Source: Thalassospira australica (lineage in GTDB: Bacteria; Pseudomonadota; Alphaproteobacteria; Rhodospirillales; Thalassospiraceae). From it: a stretch of 39,118 nt of DNA. The DNA lies in NCBI RefSeq assembly GCF_000763295.1, contig NZ_JRJE01000025.1:1-39118 (forward strand), given 5' to 3'. Positions 8,325 to 16,232 of this stretch are shown in pieces (position 1 is the stretch's first letter; every line of letters begins with the position of its first letter). Under the pieces are notes generated by a model. That model had not been told where the DNA came from and ran no database searches. It saw only the letters and a list, made by a program, of their open reading frames with translations. The translations under genes were made by a program, and so were the position numbers.

Positions 8325-9326
8325 TTACCGCACCAACTGCTGGCGTCCATAGATCAGCAACATGCCGATAATCACCGCACCGAAGACCACCTGACGGAAA
8401 GTGTCTGCGGGAATATCTACCCCCAGCTGGGCGAAATACCGCTGCGGCTGAACAACCGAAAGCATCGATTGCAAGATCGTAATCAAAATAACCCCTGCGA
8501 TCGTTCCAACATACTTGCCCCGTCCCCCCAGAACATTTGTTCCACCTAGGATGATCGCAGCAATGGTTGGCAACAGATATGGATCCCCCATTGCCTGATA
8601 AGATCGGTTTGCCCACCCAGCCAACAGAACCCCGGTCAACGCCGCGCAAGCGCCCGAAAAGATAAAACAGATCAAGATAACCTTGCGTGTATCCACCCCA
8701 CTCAGAAAGACGGAACGCTCCTGGTTGCCGACAGCATAAATCCGACGACCAAGAACTGTCCGATTGAGCACAAAGACAATCGCCGCTCCCAAAATAATCC
8801 AGAGAAGAAGTGGATTAGGAACACCGGGAATGAGATGCCCTACAGCCAACTCACGCATGAACTCTGTCGCGCGATCTTGCGGTGCAAATCCGCCCGTATG
8901 GTAAACCATAAGCCCCTGCGCAACCGCATTCATGCCCAGCGTGAATATCATAGCCGGCGCACGCAAATACGCCACACCCAGTCCATTTACCGTGCCGATC
9001 AATGCGCCACACAAGACACCGAATGGCACAGCCAGTGTGATGCCCAATTCCGGCCCCAAAAAACCGGTTGCACCGGTCGCCATCATGCCGCCAACGCCGA
9101 TCGTCCATGGAATGGACAGATCAATATGGCCCAATAGAATAACCAACATCACACCACTTGCCACCACACCAAGGAAGGATGCGGTATGCAGCTGCTGAAT
9201 CAAATACTTCGGTGACAGAAAGGCCGGTTCGACCATTGCGCCGATCAGAAGCAGAACAATCACACAGCCAAATGCAATGAGGGTCGCCCGATCAAATTGC
9301 CTTGCGATTACGCCTGAAACACTCAT
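8325..9326 (-). CDS. Sugar ABC transporter permease (RbsC-like), second permease of the operon
   Basis: A 333-residue inner-membrane protein of the ribose/galactose-type permease family. Its signatures are VMLVILLGHIDLSIPWTIGV (the usual GGIDLS is GHIDLS here), GLGVAYLRAPAMIFTLGMNA and the late IILGGTNVLGGRGKYVGTIA. It is the last gene of a minus-strand operon, ten bases after another permease of the same family, so the two probably form a heterodimer. Seven or more hydrophobic segments are apparent. No catabolic gene accompanies it, so the sugar cannot be named from context. Confidence 0.92.
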   Translation of the reverse strand: MSVSGVIARQFDRATLIAFGCVIVLLLIGAMVEPAFLSPKYLIQQLHTASFLGVVASGVMLVILLGHIDLSIPWTIGVGGMMATGATGFLGPELGITLAVPFGVLCGALIGTVNGLGVAYLRAPAMIFTLGMNAVAQGLMVYHTGGFAPQDRATEFMRELAVGHLIPGVPNPLLLWIILGAAIVFVLNRTVLGRRIYAVGNQERSVFLSGVDTRKVILICFIFSGACAALTGVLLAGWANRSYQAMGDPYLLPTIAAIILGGTNVLGGRGKYVGTIAGVILITILQSMLSVVQPQRYFAQLGVDIPADTFRQVVFGAVIIGMLLIYGRQQLVR

Positions 9327-9335
9327 TTTTCCGCC

Positions 9336-10361
9336 TTACCGATAAATATCTAGTCTGTTTTTGATTCTCAGAATCCTCAGCGAACCGAGACTGACCGCAA
9401 CAAGCAGTACGACGCCGACGAAAAGCGGCTGCAAGACAGGATTGATGTCGAATACGATCAACAAATCACCAACAGTCCGCATGACAAATGCTCCGAAAAT
9501 CGACCCCACAGCGCTGCCGACCCCGCCAAACAAGGACGTACCCCCAATGACGACGGCCCCGATGGAATTGAGTGTGTATTCGTTGGCAATCGACATCTTC
9601 GCAGCCCCGGAATACGTCAGCGCTGTCAAAAGAATGCCACCAATGGATGCCAACAGTCCGCTTAGGGTATAAGCCAGCATCTTTGCGCGATTGATCGGAA
9701 TCCCCGACATATAAGCTGCCTGTTCTGACGAACCGATGGCAAAGGCAGCGCGCCCCAGGACAGAACGGCGATACGGGATCCAAATGAACAGAACGACCGC
9801 CAGCAACAGCAGAACGGTATGTGGTACGGCAAATGTCGAACGCGTCATGAAATCAGCAAGTTCGAAATTGACCTCTCCGCCCGGTTGGGGTCGAACAGCC
9901 AGCGCAATGCCAAAATAAACCGCACTGGTGGCCAGCGTGGCAATCAGCGGCTGCAATCGCCCATAAACAATAATCACACCATTTACCGCACCACATGCCA
10001 GCCCAAGCAATAGCACGCCAAAAATACCAAATGTGGTTGCCATCGGCCCACCGACCACAATCGTCGATGCGAGACAGTTCGAAAGAACAAAGGTCGCCCC
10101 AACTGACAGATCTAGCCCGCGGGTAATCACAGGAAGGGTCTGTGCCATGGCAACGAGCGCAAGCAAAGCACCCTTATTTGCCGCGGTGTTCAACATGTTA
10201 GGCGTAAGGCCTGCCGCCTGCTTCCAGCCGTAAACAAAGAACATCGCGGCAAAGATAAGCATTGCGATCAGAACACCGCGCTGAGCTGCGGACAAACGGC
10301 CAACCCAGCCGAAATATTTTTGCCGATTAACCAAGCCCTCAGGCTCTGAGCTCACATTCAT
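9336..10361 (-). CDS. Sugar ABC transporter permease (RbsC-like), first permease of the operon
   Basis: A 341-residue permease of the ribose-type family with PVITRGLDLSVGATFVLSNC, VYGRLQPLIATLATSAVYFG and IGGTSLFGGVGSAVGSIFGA in the usual order. The ATG overlaps the TGA of the ATPase gene (ATGA at 10358-10361), so the two are translationally coupled. It should pair with the permease at 8325-9326 to form the channel fed by the double ATPase and the binding protein upstream. The cytoplasmic N-terminus (about 25 residues) is polar and lacks a signal. Confidence 0.93.
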   Translation of the reverse strand: MNVSSEPEGLVNRQKYFGWVGRLSAAQRGVLIAMLIFAAMFFVYGWKQAAGLTPNMLNTAANKGALLALVAMAQTLPVITRGLDLSVGATFVLSNCLASTIVVGGPMATTFGIFGVLLLGLACGAVNGVIIVYGRLQPLIATLATSAVYFGIALAVRPQPGGEVNFELADFMTRSTFAVPHTVLLLLAVVLFIWIPYRRSVLGRAAFAIGSSEQAAYMSGIPINRAKMLAYTLSGLLASIGGILLTALTYSGAAKMSIANEYTLNSIGAVVIGGTSLFGGVGSAVGSIFGAFVMRTVGDLLIVFDINPVLQPLFVGVVLLVAVSLGSLRILRIKNRLDIYR

Positions 10362-11923
10362 AGCAACGCCCCCTGTATCTTTTTTGCCTCAGGTCGGACC
10401 GCGGCTTGTTCCGGCAGGTTAAGCGCAGCTGAAACCAGATTTGTTTCGTTAAGCTCATTCCCGGCAAGGGTTCGAACGACTCTGCCGTCATACATGACCA
10501 ACACACGGTCGCAGCAACCAATCAGTTCGTCGTAATCGGTTGAATACAAAAGGATTGCGCACCCCTCAGCGGCAAGTTCCTGCAGAAGATGATAGATTTC
10601 CTGCTTGGTACCGACATCAATGCCACGTGTCGGATCGTTCAACAAAATGATGCGCGGCTTGGTCATCAGCCACTTGCCGATAACGACTTTTTGCTGGTTT
10701 CCCCCGGACAAAGCCCCGACAGGACCATCAATACCGTCCGCCTTGATCTTGAGGATCTCCACCATCTCGTCGATCGCGGCTTCTTCTGCGCGCGTATCAA
10801 CAACACCCATCCGGCTCATTTTTTCGACCGCTGCGAAGGACAAGTTCTCGCGCACTGTCATCGACAACATCAAGCCTTCGTATTTGCGGTCTTCTGGCAC
10901 CAAAGCAATGCCGATTTCATCGGACTTCGCCACCTTGGGGCTGTTTAACCTTACCCGGTCACCATTGATTTCAACCGAGCCGCTTGCGCCAATCAGTGTG
11001 CCAAACAGGCCCAATTGCAGTTGACGCTGCCCCTGCCCGTCCAAACCGCCAAGCCCCACAATTTCTCCCGGGCGCATTTCCAGATTGATGCCGTTAAGCT
11101 CATCGTTCCAGGAAAAGTTCGTTACCTTCAGGATCGGTTTGGTTGCCGCCGGCCTGTTGCTTTTGGCGGGATAGACACTGCTGTACTCCCGACCGATCAT
11201 CATCTCGACAACGGCGCTATCAGATTTCGTACCGTTTCTAAACGTCTCGACTTTGGTGCCGTTGCGGTAAACCGTACAGGTGTCTGCAAGCTCGGCAATC
11301 TCGGGCATGCGATGTGAAATATAGATGATTGCCATCCCTTCGTCGCGAAGACGATGTAGCATCTTGAACACCTTATCGACATCGGCCGCCGTCAGCGCAG
11401 ATGTCGCTTCGTCAAGAATCAGAATTTTGGGGTTACGGGCCAGCGCCTTGGCGATTTCCACCATCTGACGCCGGGAAAGGGACAAGTTGCTGACGGTTTC
11501 CATCGGGTCAATATTCTCGCCCCCAACCCATGCAAGCGCCTCTTCAGCGATACGTCGCTGAGCGCGATAATCAATCATGCCGAATTTGCGGGGCGGACGG
11601 GTGATACCAATGTTGTCGGCAACCGTCAGGTCCGGCAACAGGGACAATTCCTGGAAGATGCATGACACACCAAGATCATTGGCCTGTTGCGGATTTGCAA
11701 AGCTTGCAAGCTTGCCATCAAGCTTGATGTCTCCACTATCGGGCAGGACGACGCCGGAAAGTATCTTGATCAGCGTCGACTTCCCTGCCCCGTTTTCACC
11801 AAGCAGCGCATGGATTGATCCGCGTTGCGTCTCAAAACTGACATTCTCAAGTGCACGGACACCACCATAACGTTTGGTTATGCCCGACATCGATAATAAA
11901 TAGGGTGATTTGCTCTCTGACAC
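10358..11923 (-). CDS. Sugar ABC transporter ATP-binding protein, two ABC domains (RbsA/MglA-like)
   Basis: A 521-residue double ATPase. Domain 1 has Walker A GENGAGKST at 42-50, a modified signature LSLSRRQ at 147-153, and Walker B ILILDE near 167-172. Domain 2 has the degenerate P-loop GLGGLDGQGQ typical of this family, a canonical LSGGNQQ signature, and LLNDPTRGIDVG in place of the more common LLDEPTRGIDVG, so the Asp-Glu pair is Asn-Asp. One catalytic site is therefore probably fully active. It energises the two coupled permeases. It is 75 bases from the binding-protein gene, with a strong stem-loop between. Confidence 0.94.
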   Translation of the reverse strand: MSESKSPYLLSMSGITKRYGGVRALENVSFETQRGSIHALLGENGAGKSTLIKILSGVVLPDSGDIKLDGKLASFANPQQANDLGVSCIFQELSLLPDLTVADNIGITRPPRKFGMIDYRAQRRIAEEALAWVGGENIDPMETVSNLSLSRRQMVEIAKALARNPKILILDEATSALTAADVDKVFKMLHRLRDEGMAIIYISHRMPEIAELADTCTVYRNGTKVETFRNGTKSDSAVVEMMIGREYSSVYPAKSNRPAATKPILKVTNFSWNDELNGINLEMRPGEIVGLGGLDGQGQRQLQLGLFGTLIGASGSVEINGDRVRLNSPKVAKSDEIGIALVPEDRKYEGLMLSMTVRENLSFAAVEKMSRMGVVDTRAEEAAIDEMVEILKIKADGIDGPVGALSGGNQQKVVIGKWLMTKPRIILLNDPTRGIDVGTKQEIYHLLQELAAEGCAILLYSTDYDELIGCCDRVLVMYDGRVVRTLAGNELNETNLVSAALNLPEQAAVRPEAKKIQGALL

Positions 11924-11950
11924 GGCAATTTTCCTAACCAGTATTGAACA

Positions 11951-11978
11951 CCGTCGATGTCAATGCTGACATCGACGG
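11951..11978 (-). terminator. Stem-loop between sugar-binding-protein and ATPase genes
   Basis: A perfect 12-bp stem, CCGTCGATGTCA (11951-11962) paired with TGACATCGACGG (11967-11978), closes an ATGC loop in the 75-base gap. No strong U-tract follows on the transcribed strand. It probably protects the binding-protein mRNA end and reduces read-through, as at the other three transporter operons here. Confidence 0.7.
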
Positions 11979-11998
11979 CATCCGGTCGTTTATTGTTG

Positions 11999-13111
11999 TT
12001 AGTTGTTCTCGCCTGTCTGAGACGCGATCTCTTCTGCCGTAAAGCCAATGTTGCAAGCTTCGAAGTTGTTACCGGCAAAGAAGCTACCCGGCAGCTTCGG
12101 GAACATCTCGACACCTTCTTTGAACGGCGCGTAAGAAATAGATGTCGGCAGCGCGATTTCTGATGGAACCACTTCACCTTTCAAGGCCGCAATCGCGGTT
12201 TTGATTGTCACAGATGATTGCGCTGGCCCCGTCCCGCCCGACTGGCAGCTAAGACCCGCACTATTGCAAAGCTGACGAAACGCGTTCTCGGTTTCCCCTG
12301 AAATCGGGGCCTTGAAGACACCTGAATCAAGCATTGCCGTCGCAACACCCTGTGATCCGCCCTGAACATAAATCCCGTCAAACACGCCACCTGCAGCGAT
12401 GGCGTCGGCCGTCACTTTCTGGCCATCACCCGGCGCCCAGTTACCGACAACATCAACAACTTCGATATCACGGCCAGATTCCTTTAAAACCTCAAGGAAG
12501 CCTTCATTGCGTGCGATGTCTACTGGTTGCCCTGCAGGACCACGCACATGCAGGAACTTGGCCGGGCCGTCGCCACTTTGCTCAAGAAGAAATTCTCCGG
12601 CAGACATGCCAAGACCTTTTTGGTCGACGTTGATCGCGATCTGATTGGGATCATCAATCACATTGTCAAACGACAGAACAACGACATTGGCTTCGTTGGC
12701 CTTACGCACTACAGATCCGAATGCCCGTGTGTTGTTCGCGTTAATGATAATTGCGTCAAAGCCTTGATCGATAAAGTTGTTGGCGGCCGCAATCTGTGCA
12801 GCAATGTCTTCTCCGACAGAAACAACCTTGAATTCTTCGATTTCGGCTGCCACTTCGGGCTGTGCGGCATAGGCCTTTGCGACCGCAATCATCTGAACGC
12901 GCCAGTCATTGGCGATAAAACCATTCACAAGGGCGATTTTGTAGGGCCCTTCGCGCGCTGGCCACTGGAAATAGGCTGTGTCATCGGAAACCGGCGCGAA
13001 ACAAGACGGATCAGCACCAGGACCAGCAACCGTATTCGGGCCAGCATTCGCAACATGCGCCACCATCGTCAATGCGACAGCAGCGGTCGTCATAGTCAGT
13101 AGTTTTTTCAT
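11999..13111 (-). CDS. Periplasmic sugar-binding protein of ABC transporter (RbsB-type fold)
   Basis: A 370-residue type I periplasmic binding protein. It opens with MKKLLTMTTAAVALTMVAHV and a probable cleavage after ANA near residue 23; GGGAGGA precedes the ATG. The fold signatures are IALVNGFIANDWRVQMIAVA near residue 60, FIDQGFDAIIINANN, and VVLSFDNVIDDPNQIAINVD. The mature protein has one N-terminal Cys (SCFAPVS) and further Cys residues late on, so disulphides are possible. It is longer than ribose-binding proteins (about 300), mainly through an N-terminal extension before the first strand. The ligand is unknown. It is the first gene of the operon, and no local regulator is adjacent. Confidence 0.92.
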   Translation of the reverse strand: MKKLLTMTTAAVALTMVAHVANAGPNTVAGPGADPSCFAPVSDDTAYFQWPAREGPYKIALVNGFIANDWRVQMIAVAKAYAAQPEVAAEIEEFKVVSVGEDIAAQIAAANNFIDQGFDAIIINANNTRAFGSVVRKANEANVVVLSFDNVIDDPNQIAINVDQKGLGMSAGEFLLEQSGDGPAKFLHVRGPAGQPVDIARNEGFLEVLKESGRDIEVVDVVGNWAPGDGQKVTADAIAAGGVFDGIYVQGGSQGVATAMLDSGVFKAPISGETENAFRQLCNSAGLSCQSGGTGPAQSSVTIKTAIAALKGEVVPSEIALPTSISYAPFKEGVEMFPKLPGSFFAGNNFEACNIGFTAEEIASQTGENN

Positions 13112-13548
13112 GGTAATCCTCCCGTTGGATGCGCTGTTCTTTATCCTTCTTCAGCAGGTCAGCGCCCCTGCCCGCATTGTGCAAGTTCTTCACGTCTCTT
13201 TCGTCCCATGCCGCTTCAGACACTTCTGATCAGGGAACAGAAATGATGGAACTTAAGGTGTTGTCAGAGAAATTTCGTGCTCGCGCAGATTCTGCGTGAA
13301 CCGAGCATTCCCCCCTGATGTCAGCATGCGACTTATTGTTTTTATTTGCGTCTTTGCCATTAACGGCAAAGACGCGTACATGCCTGCAAAACCAGACATT
13401 GTACTTTTGCGCAATTTTCATCGGTTACAATTAAACCATAAAGAGCACTCTCCGCAGAACGCATACGGTGTTACGCATCCAACTTGCGGGCTTCCGCAAG
13501 ACAAGAGGAATACCTGAGAATATGATCTAGGGTCTGGAGGAAACAGCC
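13112..13548. other. Divergent intergenic region with two inverted repeats
   Basis: These 437 bases separate the ABC operon from the plus-strand response-regulator unit and are visibly AT-rich. No convincing ORF is present. Two inverted repeats stand out: an 11-bp arm pair at 13348-13375 and a seven-bp hairpin CTTGCGG-GCTT-CCGCAAG at 13483-13500. Promoters for both units should lie here, but no strong -35/-10 pair is clear by eye. Confidence 0.5.
13348..13375. repeat. Perfect inverted repeat, 11-bp arms
   Basis: GCGTCTTTGCC (13348-13358) and GGCAAAGACGC (13365-13375) are exact reverse complements around ATTAAC. It lies 237 bases upstream of the ABC operon start. No U-tract follows on either strand, so an operator or RNA hairpin is more likely than a terminator. 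The binder is unknown. Confidence 0.6.
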
Positions 13549-13695
13549 ATGGCGGATCTTGCGCACCACCTTCGCATATCTCATTTGCGGCCGGACAATC
13601 TCGATATTCACTCAGCGCTTAGCTCAGTGAACCCCGAGACCGACAAGGTTGTGGTCAGTTTCAACATCACTCCAGAAAGCCTGCAAGCGGGTTAG
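13549..13695 (+). CDS. Small hypothetical protein (48 aa) ahead of response regulator
   Basis: An ATG at 13549 with GGAGG eight bases upstream opens a 48-residue frame, beginning MADLAHHLRISHLRPDN and ending VVSFNITPESLQAG before TAG. It has no membrane segment or recognised domain and is acidic to neutral. It lies 117 bases before the response-regulator start on the same strand, so the two may be co-transcribed. The good ribosome site is the main support; by length alone it could be chance. Confidence 0.4.
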   Translation: MADLAHHLRISHLRPDNLDIHSALSSVNPETDKVVVSFNITPESLQAG

Positions 13696-13812
13696 AACAT
13701 ATGAAAACCCGTGCTCGGCTCATCGGGACAAAACAAGACCTTTCGACCTCGCAAGGGACACACATCACCATTCAGCTGCAGCAAACCACCGGACAAACCG
13801 GAGAAGTTGTTC

Positions 13813-14547
13813 ATGAAAATATTGTTGGTTGAAGACGATAAAATGCATGCCGATTTTCTTATGGAAATCGTCGAGACAACATTGCCAGAGTTTGATGAAA
13901 TCTTGCATGCACGAAATGGAAAAGAAGGAGAAGCGCTCGCGCATCGTCATCAGATTTCCGCAATTGTGATGGACCTGCGAATGAAAGAACGTAACGGCAT
14001 TGAAGCTGCCCGCACCATTTGGGCTAAACGTCCAGAAACCCGCATTCTTTTCTGGTCAAACTATTCTGATGAAGCATATTTGCGCGGCATTACAAGAATT
14101 GTTCCCGATCAAGCAGCCTATGGGTACATTCTGAAAACTGCGACACCAGAAAAGATGCGACTGGCTTTGCGGGCAGTCCTCATTGAAGCACAGATTGTTG
14201 TCGACCGCGAAATTCACCAAATCCAAGCCCAGCAAATGCGTTCGCGTAGTGCATTGACCGAATTCGAACATTTGATCTTACTCGATCTCGCACTTGGTCT
14301 CCCAGACAAGGCTATCGCGTTACGGCGGAAACTTTCACTTCGGACAGTACAGAACAGATTGCTGTCACTTTACGACAAACTCGATGTCGATGGGCAAGAC
14401 CAAAACGAAATGGGAATTGTACTTAACAAACGTACGCGCGCGGTTTCCAGCGCCATCGCGCGCAAAGTAATCAATCGCGAAGGGTTGATCACAGCGAACA
14501 AAGAACTCGGCGCGTGGCTGAGACGCTCAGCCGTTGCTCAAGATTAG
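13813..14547 (+). CDS. Orphan response regulator, NarL/LuxR-type output
   Basis: A 244-residue two-component response regulator. The receiver has the acidic pair at E7-D9 (LLVEDDK), phospho-acceptor D54 (IVMDLRMKERNG), S82 (LFWSNYS) and K108 (ILKTATPEK). The C-terminal half has a LuxR-like helix-turn-helix around 150-195 (ALTEFEHLILLDLALGLPDK, then LSLRTVQNRLLSLYDKL). The start at 13813 is chosen because it begins the receiver strand and GGAGAAG lies upstream; a longer frame from 13711 adds a proline-rich tail with no domain character. No histidine kinase is adjacent. Its sequence looks more AT-rich than the metabolic genes and it lies 240 bases from the tRNA-like repeat, so horizontal origin is possible. 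Its targets are unknown. Confidence 0.88.
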   Translation: MKILLVEDDKMHADFLMEIVETTLPEFDEILHARNGKEGEALAHRHQISAIVMDLRMKERNGIEAARTIWAKRPETRILFWSNYSDEAYLRGITRIVPDQAAYGYILKTATPEKMRLALRAVLIEAQIVVDREIHQIQAQQMRSRSALTEFEHLILLDLALGLPDKAIALRRKLSLRTVQNRLLSLYDKLDVDGQDQNEMGIVLNKRTRAVSSAIARKVINREGLITANKELGAWLRRSAVAQD

Positions 14548-14785
14548 CCTCAAAACCAGTTAATTTCCCTTTGCATGATTTGGTTGAAAGTGGTTCGTCA
14601 CATTGACCAGAAGCACCTGATAAGCCATCTAACTTGGCTTGCGTCTTCTCAATTCCAGTCACGCTGGAGCATCGGCACAAAGCAATACGAGACTGACAAA
14701 TGCCGAAACCGAGTGCGCCGATCAAGGCGGGAAAGTGACTACCTCTGGCTCCGGAAACCAGTGAAACTCTTACAAACGATTATTC

Positions 14786-14923
14786 TTACTAAGGAAAAAT
14801 GGCGATCCCTGCAGGACTCGAACCTGCAACCTACAGATTAGAAGTCTGTGCCTTTTCCTTTAAAATCAACGACCGTTAGTCAGTTTTCACCGTTTGTTCA
14901 CGGCTATATAAATCAATCAGTTA
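14786..14923 (-). repeat. Left direct repeat, putative attachment-site scar (copy A)
   Basis: These 138 bases match 38762-38898 in the same orientation with about 20 mismatches and one indel by hand alignment, near 85% identity. The unit contains TTACTAAGGAAAAA, the 3' half of a tRNA gene, then TTTTCCTTTAAAATCAACG and CTATATAAATCAA. AAGGAAAA and TTTTCCTT bracket the tRNA part as an inverted pair, as core-type integrase sites often do. The two copies delimit the inositol and pentitol genes. Confidence 0.82.
14800..14851 (-). pseudogene. tRNA-Arg(UCU) 3' half (anticodon arm to CCA), 5' half absent
   Basis: On the minus strand the 52 bases fold as a five-pair anticodon stem ACAGA/TCTGT around loop CTTCTAA (anticodon UCU), variable AGGTT, T-arm GCAGG-TTCGAGT-CCTGC, acceptor strand AGGGATC, discriminator G and encoded CCA. 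The upstream sequence is TTGATTTTAAAGGAAAAG and offers no D-arm or GATCCCT partner strand, so this is not a working tRNA. A tRNA 3' half of this kind is what integrases leave at the far end of an inserted element. Confidence 0.85.
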
Positions 14924-15123
14924 GCAGGCGAGTGACTAACCTGATCTAGAGACAAAACTACCAGTTTGTCGGATTGTGGATGGTCGAGATTGATGCTCTG
15001 AAAGTCTGCCCAAAGCATATGCCGAAGGAAACTATGCTTATTATTCAAGTGCACGCGCTGGTGAACTTGCCCAACCGTCACGTGAGCTTCATTGACAGTA
15101 TATCACCAAATCAAATTGGTATG

Positions 15124-15429
15124 TCAGCACGACCAACCACAAGGTTTGGAAGTTCGAATATTGGTCGAATTTTCTCTGTCAGTTTGTTTGCATTCAGAAC
15201 CAACTTTGAGAAGCCACGCCCGACAGGCCAGACCTGTCGTTGGGGTAAAGTTAGCCTCCCAACGATCAGTCTTGTTGCTAAGCATTTGCGATGAAGACAA
15301 ATTTGCGTTGAGCCAAAGCACGATAACCAAGCAAAGAAGCGCCAAAGCGATATGCACTACCGCTTTGGTTACAACACCGTGAGAATGGTGCCCAGCGACT
15401 TTCTTTGGCCTGATGACGAACATAGGCAT
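15124..15429 (-). CDS. Doubtful small membrane protein overlapping iolB stop
   Basis: An ATG at 15429 overlaps the iolB stop (TGATG) and opens a frame of about 100 residues. One strong hydrophobic segment (VVHIALALLCLVIVLWLNANL) follows a basic N-terminus MPMFVIRPKKVAGHHSHG. The later part has no character, and an inverted repeat CCAAAGCG/CGCTTTGG lies inside (15342-15368). It could be a translationally coupled single-helix protein or chance extension of the operon into decayed DNA. I do not recognise it. Confidence 0.28.
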   Translation of the reverse strand: MPMFVIRPKKVAGHHSHGVVTKAVVHIALALLCLVIVLWLNANLSSSQMLSNKTDRWEANFTPTTGLACRAWLLKVGSECKQTDRENSTNIRTSKPCGWSC

Positions 15430-16232
15430 CACTTGCTATCGCGTTGGAAAATCCAGTCGTGATCGGGATGGTTGTCAAAACGCCATTTACGCAACGGCCC
15501 TGCCATGACATTAAGATAATACATCTCATAACCATATGGGCTGCCGCACGGATGATGTCCCTTTGGCACCAGAACGACATCTCCATCAGACACAGCCATG
15601 GTTTCATCAAGCTCGCCATCCTCGGTAAATACGCGCTGGAAACCAAATCCCTGTTTCGGGTTCAAGCGGTGATAATAGGTTTCCTCAAGATAGGTCATAT
15701 TCGGATAGTTATCCTCATCGTGGCGATGGGGTGGATAGCTTGACCAGTTTCCCTGCGGAGTAAAAACCTCTGTGACCAGAAGGCTATCGGCGATGTCTCT
15801 TTCTTCCATGGCAATCGGGTGGATATAGCGGGTATTCGCCCCTTTGCCACGTTCGACAAGTTCAATGTCGTCAATAACGCGGGCTGGATAATTGCCCTTG
15901 CCCGGTGCGGTACATATCGCAAGTGTGCAATCGGTCGTTGCCACTGCCTTCCAATGGGCATCGTTTGGCGCATAAACACATGCAGGCGGGATGCGTTCAA
16001 ACACGCTCATGCGTTTACCGAGTTCGCCAAAGTTCTGCTCATCGACAGAAATCTCTGCCTTGCCTTCGACCAGCACCAGTATGACTTCACGGTCTCCGGT
16101 CGTCTCAGCGGCACTTTCACCTTCTTTCAGGTGATACAAACCAAAACCGACATAGCCCCAATTGGCATTCTCGGCAGTAATGTCATGGACCTTTCCCGCA
16201 GTTCCATTTGGCTTTCTCAACAAGTCGGCCAT
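15429..16232 (-). CDS. iolB: 5-deoxy-glucuronate isomerase
   Basis: A 267-residue IolB, full length for the family. It converts 5-deoxy-D-glucuronate to 2-deoxy-5-keto-D-gluconate in the cytoplasm. The C-terminal cupin carries the usual metal cluster: H169 and H171 in SSYPPHRHDEDN, E183/E184 in YLEETYYHR, and H226 in LVPKGHHPCG. The ATG overlaps the iolE stop (TGATG at 16232), so translation is coupled. It is the last recognised gene of the nine-gene inositol operon, and its product feeds the kinase IolC encoded upstream. No intrinsic terminator is obvious directly after it. Confidence 0.96.
   Translation of the reverse strand: MADLLRKPNGTAGKVHDITAENANWGYVGFGLYHLKEGESAAETTGDREVILVLVEGKAEISVDEQNFGELGKRMSVFERIPPACVYAPNDAHWKAVATTDCTLAICTAPGKGNYPARVIDDIELVERGKGANTRYIHPIAMEERDIADSLLVTEVFTPQGNWSSYPPHRHDEDNYPNMTYLEETYYHRLNPKQGFGFQRVFTEDGELDETMAVSDGDVVLVPKGHHPCGSPYGYEMYYLNVMAGPLRKWRFDNHPDHDWIFQRDSK

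Larger units (their letters stand above)
14548..15428. other. Long non-coding or decayed stretch at left edge of the catabolic block
   Basis: No well-supported gene is found in these 881 bases apart from a doubtful small ORF at 15124-15429. The stretch holds the left 138-bp repeat with a tRNA-Arg(UCU) 3' half and, beyond it, about 500 AT-rich bases without recognisable coding, resembling eroded mobile-element DNA. Confidence 0.55.

Noticed and set aside
13230..13421. A 63-residue minus-strand ORF in the divergent region
   Set aside because: It is created largely by the inverted repeat and AT-rich sequence, with no good start signal or recognisable protein character.
14800..14851. An intact tRNA-Arg(UCU) gene
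   Set aside because: Only the anticodon arm, T-arm, acceptor 3' strand and CCA are present; no D-arm or 5' acceptor strand exists upstream.
14974..15294. A 106-residue plus-strand ORF
   Set aside because: No domain, no ribosome site of note and composition like decayed intergenic DNA.
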